From Sphingomonas zeae (GTDB lineage: Bacteria > Pseudomonadota > Alphaproteobacteria > Sphingomonadales > Sphingomonadaceae), in the NCBI RefSeq assembly GCF_014197135.1, contig NZ_JACIFA010000001.1, positions 124,001 through 188,000 on the forward strand: 64,000 nt of DNA, given 5' to 3'. The notes under the pieces were generated by a model. It made no database searches. It was given only the letters and a program-made list of their open reading frames with translations, and was not told where the DNA came from. Below, piece by piece: positions 27,319 through 36,759 of the stretch. The position numbers were made by a program, and so were the translations under genes. Position 1 is the first letter of the stretch, and each line of letters starts with the position of its first letter.

Positions 27319-30300
27319 ATGACCAATTCGTGGATGGGGCCGCGTAAGCTGGGCCTGTTGGCCACCGTTGCGCCGCTGTCGATGCTGTTCGCCGCGCCCG
27401 CGCTGGCGCAGAGCGTGCCCGCCGCCAATCAGAATGCCGAGGCCAACGCCCAGGTCGCCCAGGGCGCCGAACAGGCGGACGCGGGTACGGGCGGCGACAT
27501 CGTCGTCACCGGCTCGATCATCCGGGGTGCCGATGTCGGCCCGTCGCCGGTGTCGACCATCACCGCAGAGAATCTGGACGTGCGCGGCATCAACACGGTG
27601 CAGGCGGGCATTCAGGCGCTGGCGTCGAACAACGGCCCGGCGCTGACCAACTCGTTCACGGCCAATGGCGCGTTTGCGAGCGGTGCGTCGTCGGTGTCGC
27701 TGCGCGGCCTGTCGACCAACTCGACGCTCGTGCTGTTCGACGGCCTGCGTGCCGCTTATTATCCGCTGTCCGACGACGGCACGCGCAACTTCGTCGACCT
27801 GAACACCATCCCCGACGACATTGTCGACCGGGTCGAGGTGCTGCGCGACGGCGCCTCGTCCAGCTATGGCGCCGACGCGATCGCGGGCGTGGTCAACATC
27901 ATTACCAAGCGTTCGGTGAAGGGCGTGATGGGCCGCGCCGAAGCAGGCATCTCGCAGCGCGGCTACAATGCCAATCAGCGCGTCTCGCTGACCGCCGGCA
28001 CCGGCGACCTCGATGAGCAGGGCTATAACGCCTATATCAGCGGCTTCTACTATCGCGCCGAGGGCGTCCGCGCGAGCCAGCTGCCCGGGCCGTTCAACTC
28101 GAGCGACGAGCGGGGTATCTGCTCCAACCGCACCGGCACTTTGGTCTGCGGCCCGAACGGAATCGCCAACGGGCTGGATCAGAACAACCAGTATACCAAC
28201 GGCTTTGCGATCGGCACGCCGAACTTCTACGTGCGCCCCGCCGACGCGACCAACACGACCGCGCTCGGTCGCTATCAGCTGCTGAACCCGGCGGCGGGCT
28301 GCCTGACCGGTACGCCGTACAATCCGACCGCCGCCGAACTGGCGCTGCCCGCCAACGCCACCGCACCGGGCACCGTCTGCCAGGTCGACAATCAGCGTCT
28401 GTACGGCAACATCACGCCCGATATCGAGCGTGTCGGCGGATCGGCGCGCTTCACCGCCAAGATCGGTGACACGTCGGAAGCCTATCTGCAGGTCAATTTC
28501 CAGCAGGCGACGACCAGCTATACCGGCACGCCGACGGTGATCCGCGCCAATGCGCCCGCGGGCATCCTGTTCCCGCAATTCTCGACCTCGCAGAACCCGA
28601 CGCCCGCGATCGATCCGAACTCGGGTATCCTCGCGCTGCCGGTCTATGTCTGTCCGCGCACGACGGTCGGCGCATGCACCGCGACCAACGGGACGCTGAA
28701 CCCGAACAACCCGTTCGCTGCCGCCGGTCAGGTCGCGCGTCTGGTCGGGGCGCTGCCGAACAGCTTCGAATCGACCCGCACCCGCAGCCGCGTCTATCGC
28801 GCTGCCTTCGGGATCAACGGCACGATCTTCGACGATGTCGACTACCGCTTCGACGCGACGGCGATGCACACCGATCTGCGTCTGGAGCAGAACGGCTATG
28901 TCTACATCCAGCACCTGCTCGACGTCATCAAGGACGGCAGCTACAACTTCGTCAATCCGGGCCTGAACAGCCAGGCGACGCTGAACTATCTGACGCCCTC
29001 CAACATCACCAACGACAGCTCGGACCTGCTGCAGGCGCAGTTCACCCTGGGCAAGGCGATCATGACGCTGCCGGGCGGCGACCTGCGCGTCGCGGTCGGC
29101 GGCTCGATCTTTTACGAAGCGATCGACGCGCCCAGCGCCAATTCGGACGAGAACGGCCCGACCCAGCGCTATTTCCGCCTGAACGCCTTCGGCACCAGTG
29201 GCAACCGCACTGTCTCGTCGGCCTTTTACGAGGTCAACGCGCCGGTCGTCGATCAGCTGACGCTCAACGCCTCGGGGCGCTACGACCATTATTCGAGCGG
29301 CCAGAGCGCCTTCTCGCCCAAATTCGGCGCGATCTTCCGGCCGATCCGTCAGGTTGCCCTGCGCGGCACCTATTCGCGCGGCTTCCGCATCCCCTCGTTC
29401 GGCGAGGCGAATGCACTGCCGACCACGGGCTACGTGACGCAGCAGCTGAGCAGCATCCCGGCGGAGTTCCTGCGCCAGTACAGCATCAATCCGGGCGCCA
29501 GCCAGATCTGCTCGGCGGCGACCCCGCAATTCTGCTCGGCCTATATCTCCAATTATTCGATCGGGCAGACCACGCTGGCGTCGCAGAATCTGGAGCCTGA
29601 AAAGTCGCGCAGCTTCACCGCCGGGATCAAGGTCGATCCGGTGCGCGGCCTGTCGCTGACCGTCGACTACTTTAACATCCGCAAGACCGGGGCGATCACC
29701 ACCCCCGACCTGTCGCCCGCCATCGCCGCTTATTATGCGGGCGGCGCGATCCCGACCGGGTTCGAGGTCATCCCGGATGCGGTCGACGTCAACAACCCGA
29801 CCGCCACGCCAAAGATCGCCTTCGTCCGCTCGCAACTGATCAATGCCCAGACGATCAAGTCCGAGGGCATCGATTTCGGGATCAACGGCTTCTACGACTT
29901 CGGCTCGTTCCGCTGGAACACCAATCTGAACGCCAGCCTGATCCTGGAACTGAGCACCACGGTCGACGGCGTTCGTCAGACCTATGTCGACACGCTGGGC
30001 AACTTTAATCTGACCGCCGGTTCGGGCACGTTCGAGTGGAAGGGCAACTGGGTCAACACCTTCGACTTCGGCGACTTCGCGCTGACGGGGACGGTCAACT
30101 ACACCTCGGGCTATGACCTGTCGGCCATGGACCAGGGCGATGCCTACAAGGACTGCGGTCAGGCCCCGGCCTATTTCGGTTGCCGCGTGAAGAGCTACAT
30201 CACCGCGGATGCGAACGCGTCGTTCAAGGTCAACGACAAGTTCACCTTCTATGTGAATGTGCTGAACGTGTTCAACCGCCTGCCTCCGATCGATCCCGTC

Positions 30301-30390
30301 ACCTATGGCGCGTATCTCTACAACGCGGTGCAGGGCGGCGACGGTATCTTCGGTCGCCAGTTCCGCGCGGGCGCCAAGTTCAACTTTTAA
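27319..30390 (+). CDS. TonB-dependent receptor 2
   Basis: A 1023-residue outer-membrane receptor. A clear signal peptide follows the chosen ATG (GPRKLGLLATVAPLSMLFAA, then PALAQS). GAAGGGG-type SD bases lie eight before it, and upstream in-frame codons would precede the signal. The plug spans roughly residues 55-190 (GDIVVTGSIIRGADVG, SLRGLSTNSTLVLFDGLR, GASSSYGADAIAGVVNIIT). The long barrel ends in GAKFNF. The substrate is unknown. The gene has its own leader and a strong UUCG-loop terminator, so it is probably monocistronic. Confidence 0.95.
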   Translation: MTNSWMGPRKLGLLATVAPLSMLFAAPALAQSVPAANQNAEANAQVAQGAEQADAGTGGDIVVTGSIIRGADVGPSPVSTITAENLDVRGINTVQAGIQALASNNGPALTNSFTANGAFASGASSVSLRGLSTNSTLVLFDGLRAAYYPLSDDGTRNFVDLNTIPDDIVDRVEVLRDGASSSYGADAIAGVVNIITKRSVKGVMGRAEAGISQRGYNANQRVSLTAGTGDLDEQGYNAYISGFYYRAEGVRASQLPGPFNSSDERGICSNRTGTLVCGPNGIANGLDQNNQYTNGFAIGTPNFYVRPADATNTTALGRYQLLNPAAGCLTGTPYNPTAAELALPANATAPGTVCQVDNQRLYGNITPDIERVGGSARFTAKIGDTSEAYLQVNFQQATTSYTGTPTVIRANAPAGILFPQFSTSQNPTPAIDPNSGILALPVYVCPRTTVGACTATNGTLNPNNPFAAAGQVARLVGALPNSFESTRTRSRVYRAAFGINGTIFDDVDYRFDATAMHTDLRLEQNGYVYIQHLLDVIKDGSYNFVNPGLNSQATLNYLTPSNITNDSSDLLQAQFTLGKAIMTLPGGDLRVAVGGSIFYEAIDAPSANSDENGPTQRYFRLNAFGTSGNRTVSSAFYEVNAPVVDQLTLNASGRYDHYSSGQSAFSPKFGAIFRPIRQVALRGTYSRGFRIPSFGEANALPTTGYVTQQLSSIPAEFLRQYSINPGASQICSAATPQFCSAYISNYSIGQTTLASQNLEPEKSRSFTAGIKVDPVRGLSLTVDYFNIRKTGAITTPDLSPAIAAYYAGGAIPTGFEVIPDAVDVNNPTATPKIAFVRSQLINAQTIKSEGIDFGINGFYDFGSFRWNTNLNASLILELSTTVDGVRQTYVDTLGNFNLTAGSGTFEWKGNWVNTFDFGDFALTGTVNYTSGYDLSAMDQGDAYKDCGQAPAYFGCRVKSYITADANASFKVNDKFTFYVNVLNVFNRLPPIDPVTYGAYLYNAVQGGDGIFGRQFRAGAKFNF

Positions 30391-30421
30391 CCCCAGGGTT
30401 CGCCTCGGCGATCCCTACTTC

Positions 30422-30452
30422 GGGGCGGCTCCTTCGGGAGTCGCCCCTTTTT
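30422..30452 (+). terminator. Terminator after receptor 2 (UUCG loop)
   Basis: GGGGCGGCTCC, loop TTCG, GGAGTCGCCCC then TTTTT. The stretch from the stop codon to this hairpin is nearly identical to the one after receptor 3. Confidence 0.95.
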
Positions 30453-30642
30453 CATATTGGTCGCCGTCATTGGCGATATGCTGCTATAAATATGCAATAC
30501 ACCAATGATCAGGATTTAGGCATAACGGTAACTTGCTTGCATAATTTTGAAACATACAAGGGGTCAAAGAAGCTTTAACTGTGACTTTCATGCAAATGTC
30601 CGGGCTAAAACTGGATAATATATCAAATAGCATTTGAACGAA

Positions 30643-30660
30643 ATGTCATGTCCCTGACAT
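30643..30660. promoter_or_regulatory. Perfect spaced palindrome upstream of receptor 3
   Basis: ATGTCATGTCCCTGACAT is a perfect ATGTCA-N6-TGACAT palindrome, 64 bases before the GTG start. The surrounding 30391-30724 region has no gene and is unusually AT-rich between 30470 and 30650, suiting a promoter. The spacing of half-sites equals that of the CRP-like site before receptor 1. Confidence 0.5.
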
Positions 30661-30724
30661 AAATCAGTCGCTCCTCTTTGAGGGGTGTGGCTGGGCCGGA
30701 ACGGCCTGCAAAGGGGGATTGACA

Positions 30725-33700
30725 GTGACGCAAGGGGCATTTTTCCCAAAGACCATGCTGCGCCGCAGTGGCGCGTTGCACGCCTTGGCGATGCTGAGCG
30801 CGAGTGTCGGAGCGATTGCGCTGGCCGCTCCGGCAGCGGCGCAGGACTATACACAGGTCAATGCGACAGGCCGCGTTCAGGGCACGGATGGCCGACCGAT
30901 CACGGGGGCGACGGTAACAGTCACGTCCAACGCCCAAGGCTTTTCGCGCACCGCGACGACGACGGCGGATGGCAGTTTTCGTATCCCGGCTTTGCCTCAG
31001 GGCAGCTATACTTTCAGCATCAGCGCTGAGGGGTTCCAGACGTTCACCGATGCCACGGTGGTCCTGACCCAGGGCAATGCCGCGAACCAGTTCGCGCTTT
31101 CGCCAGAAGGCGAGGCGACCGGCGACGTCGTCGTCACCGCCGGGCGTATCCGCGTTTCGGATTTTGATCGCAACACGGTCGGTGCGGTTATCCCGATCGG
31201 TGAGATGGCCGCACGCGTGCCGGTGTTGCGTGATCTGACGTCGGTCGTTTTGCTGGCGCCGGGCACGGCGGCCGGAGACACGGCTTTCGGCAATCTTCCC
31301 GCGGTTTCGGGTTCGTCGGTTTCCGAAAATGTGTTCTTCGTTAATGGTTTGAATATTACCGAACTGCGCAAAGGTCTGGGCTCGGTCACGGTACCTTTCG
31401 AATTCTACGATACGATCGAAACGAAGACCGGCGCGATTTCTGCCGAATTCGGACGCTTCTCGGGTGCGTTCGTCAATGCGACGACGAAGTCGGGCGGCAA
31501 CGAATTCCATGGCGGTATGTTGTTCAACTATGAGCCGAACGCCCTGCGCGAAACCCGTCCTAATACACTTTATGATTATAATCGTGCTGACTACCGGGAC
31601 TCCAAGCAGGTCAACATCTATTTGTCCGGGCCGATCATCAAGGACCACCTTTTCTTCTATGGCCTGTACCAGTCCAATGATACCCGCACAGGTGACACCT
31701 ATCTGAACGGCAATGCGAACACGGTCATTCCTGTCTTCAACTCGAGCGGAGTGCAAACCGGAACGCAGACGATCGTGCCGTTCAGCACGGGTAATGTGCG
31801 GACGACGACGCGCACCACTTCGCCGTTTTTCGGTGGCAAGATCGACGCGGTCATTATTGACGGTCAGCGTCTGGAATTCACTTATTTCAATACCAAACAG
31901 CGGCGGTACGACGATAACTACGGGATCGTCGACGCCAATGGCGGCACCTATGACAGCCGAACCGATCCGGCCGGGCCGTTCACGGGACCTTATCTGGCGT
32001 CTTCGGTCATCCTGTCGGGCGGTGAAAATTACGTCGCCCGCTACACCGGCCAGTTCACCAACTGGTTCACCCTGTCGGCCGCCTATGGCAAGAACAAGAA
32101 CCGGGATATCACGACCCCATCCAATACCACGCTGCCGTCGATATCGGACTCCAGTGGCCAGTTTACCCCGGCTCTGATCGGCAATCCGGCCAATGTCATT
32201 ACCGAAAACTCCGACACCCGTACTTTCTATCGTGCGGATGCCGACCTGTTCGTCAACGTGCTGGGCAGCCACCATTTCCGCGGCGGCTATGATCGAGAGG
32301 AGCTGACCAGCGTCGCCATCACCCGTTATACGGGCGGTGTGGGTTGGACCTATCAGTTCTCCGGCGCAAGCGGGACCGATTATGCGCCGCCCAACACGCT
32401 GTACGTCTCCGGTCGTACCTTTGTGAACGGCGGCACGTTCAATACCCTGAATGAAGCTTATTATCTTCAGGATAGCTGGAACCTGTTCCAGGATCGACTG
32501 AGCTTCAATCTCGGCGTTCGCAACGATCGATTCAGCAATAAGAACGTGGCGAATGAAACCTACTACAAGTCCGGCAACCAATGGGCTCCGCGCCTAAGTT
32601 TCGCGTTCGATCCGATCGGCGATCGCCGCACCAAGATTTACGGCTTCTATGGTCGTTATTATCTGCCGGTGCCGACCAACACCAACATTCGTCTGGCTGG
32701 TGCCGAACTTGACTATACGCGCTATTTCCGGGTTGCGGGCGTCGGTGCGAACAACGTGCCTATCCTGGGGTCGCCGCTCAACTTCGCCACCGCCCAGCCT
32801 TGCCCGGACACACAGGTACGCAATTGCGAACTCATCTCCGACGGTAATCCGACGCCGACGGTGGCAACGGTCGCCAAAGACTTGAAGCCGCAATCGCGAG
32901 ACGAATTCATTCTTGGCTATGAGCAGCGGCTCGGTGACCGGTGGAAGATCGGTGCGTTCGGCACCTATCGCAAGCTGAACGAATCGCTGGAGGATGCGGC
33001 CATCGACGCCGCCGTCCTCAACTATTGCCAGCAACAGAATGTCGCGGGCTGCGATTCGATCTGGACGGGCTTCCATCAATATGTGCTGGTCAACCCGGGT
33101 TCGGCCGCACGCATCACCCTGTCCGATCCGATCAATGGGGAAACCACTCTGCGCACGGTGGACTTCACCGCCGCCCAGCTCGGTTATCCCAAGGCCAAGA
33201 GCGAGTATAAGGCGGTCACGCTGACCGTCGAACGCGAGTTCGATGGCGTCTGGAGCCTGAACGCCAACTACACCTATGCCAAGAACATCGGTAATATCGA
33301 AGGCGGCATCCGTTCGGACAATGGCCAGAGCGATTCCGGCCTGACGACCGCGTTCGACCAGCCGGGGTTGACGCTAGGGACCTATGGCTATCTGCCGACG
33401 GATATTCGCCACAACCTGAAGATCTACGGCTCCTACAAGATCGCCGACTGGTTCACGCTGGGTGCCAATGTCATCGCCCAGTCGCCCCGCCATTATGGTT
33501 GTATCGGTCGCGTGCCGAGCCGTATCGATCGCTTCGCGGGTGCGTATGGCGCAGCGGGCTTCTTCTGCAACGTGGTCAATGGTCAGATCGTCACCGATCC
33601 CGCCGCAGGGTCCGGCACGCCGTCGCAGAGCAATCTGCGCCTGACGCCGCGCGGTTCGGTATTTGCCGGGGATTGGTTGACCCAGACCAACCTGACCATG

Positions 33701-33895
33701 GCGTTCACCCTGCCTGCCGAATTGTACAAGGCCACACTCCGCGTCGACGTGTTCAACGTTTTCGCCGAAAAGGCGCGGATCAAATTCCAGGAAAACGGGA
33801 CGCAGGGCAATGGTAACCCGCGTGGCGACTATCGCTACCCGGTTTCCTACCAGGCCCCGCGCTTCATCCGGATGCAGCTCGGCTTCGATTTCTAA
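30725..33895 (+). CDS. TonB-dependent receptor 3, Oar-like with CarboxypepD regulatory domain
   Basis: A 1056-residue outer-membrane protein. After the signal peptide (LSASVGAIALAAPAAAQ) comes a carboxypeptidase-regulatory-like Ig domain, residues ~45-125 (GRVQGTDGRPITGATVTVTS, DGSFRIPALPQGSYTFSIS). A plug (GDVVVTAGRIRVSDFDR) and a large barrel ending in QLGFDF follow. This is the Oar/adventurous-motility type of receptor, unlike the two upstream. The GTG at 30725 is chosen because AAAGGGGG lies seven bases before it; an ATG at 30755 is the alternative. The substrate is unknown. Confidence 0.92.
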   Translation: MTQGAFFPKTMLRRSGALHALAMLSASVGAIALAAPAAAQDYTQVNATGRVQGTDGRPITGATVTVTSNAQGFSRTATTTADGSFRIPALPQGSYTFSISAEGFQTFTDATVVLTQGNAANQFALSPEGEATGDVVVTAGRIRVSDFDRNTVGAVIPIGEMAARVPVLRDLTSVVLLAPGTAAGDTAFGNLPAVSGSSVSENVFFVNGLNITELRKGLGSVTVPFEFYDTIETKTGAISAEFGRFSGAFVNATTKSGGNEFHGGMLFNYEPNALRETRPNTLYDYNRADYRDSKQVNIYLSGPIIKDHLFFYGLYQSNDTRTGDTYLNGNANTVIPVFNSSGVQTGTQTIVPFSTGNVRTTTRTTSPFFGGKIDAVIIDGQRLEFTYFNTKQRRYDDNYGIVDANGGTYDSRTDPAGPFTGPYLASSVILSGGENYVARYTGQFTNWFTLSAAYGKNKNRDITTPSNTTLPSISDSSGQFTPALIGNPANVITENSDTRTFYRADADLFVNVLGSHHFRGGYDREELTSVAITRYTGGVGWTYQFSGASGTDYAPPNTLYVSGRTFVNGGTFNTLNEAYYLQDSWNLFQDRLSFNLGVRNDRFSNKNVANETYYKSGNQWAPRLSFAFDPIGDRRTKIYGFYGRYYLPVPTNTNIRLAGAELDYTRYFRVAGVGANNVPILGSPLNFATAQPCPDTQVRNCELISDGNPTPTVATVAKDLKPQSRDEFILGYEQRLGDRWKIGAFGTYRKLNESLEDAAIDAAVLNYCQQQNVAGCDSIWTGFHQYVLVNPGSAARITLSDPINGETTLRTVDFTAAQLGYPKAKSEYKAVTLTVEREFDGVWSLNANYTYAKNIGNIEGGIRSDNGQSDSGLTTAFDQPGLTLGTYGYLPTDIRHNLKIYGSYKIADWFTLGANVIAQSPRHYGCIGRVPSRIDRFAGAYGAAGFFCNVVNGQIVTDPAAGSGTPSQSNLRLTPRGSVFAGDWLTQTNLTMAFTLPAELYKATLRVDVFNVFAEKARIKFQENGTQGNGNPRGDYRYPVSYQAPRFIRMQLGFDF

Positions 33896-33924
33896 CCCCA
33901 AGGTTCGCCTCGGCGAGCCCCACT

Positions 33925-33957
33925 GGGGGCGGTTCCTTCGGGAGCCGCCCCCTTTTT
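33925..33957 (+). terminator. Terminator after receptor 3 (UUCG loop)
   Basis: GGGGGCGGTTCC, loop TTCG, GGAGCCGCCCCC then TTTTT. It ends just before the convergent clpB stop at 33967. A small upstream hairpin, GGTTCGCC/GGCGAGCC, precedes it. Confidence 0.95.
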
Positions 33958-33966
33958 CGTCTGTAC

Positions 33967-36546
<2,580 letters not shown>

Positions 36547-36570
36547 CTGGTCTTCCTGTCGCTTTCCAGG

Positions 36571-36600
36571 TCAGATGGTGTTGTATTTTGGCAACACAAG
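36571..36600 (-). promoter_or_regulatory. Possible heat-shock promoter and palindrome upstream of clpB
   Basis: Reading toward clpB, CTTG at 36600-36597 could be a sigma-32 -35 core, with a weak -10 near 36575. GTGTTG and CAACAC (36578-36583 and 36592-36597) form a 6-bp inverted repeat across an eight-base spacer. The element ends about 25 bases before the start codon. Sigma-32 control is expected for clpB, but the -10 match is poor. Confidence 0.35.
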
Positions 36601-36759
36601 GGGTGGGCGGAATTTCCGTTGCGCACAAGATGGGATGGCCGTTTCGATAACGAAAGGGTCTGGCCGCATGGCCTCGAAATTCCCTTTGTCCCCATGGATT
36701 GCGGTCCGCTGCGCGGGCGCTATGCTCGGGCCATACACCGAGCGGGGAGAGTCAAAGAA

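Noticed and set aside
27145..29835. 896-codon open frame on the minus strand
   Set aside because: It lies entirely antisense to TonB-dependent receptor 2. The translation is Arg/Gly/Asp/Val-rich without recognisable domains, a common effect of GC-rich codon use.
30623..32581. 652-codon minus-strand open frame
   Set aside because: Antisense to receptor 3, with composition typical of a shadow frame and no domain or ribosome binding site.
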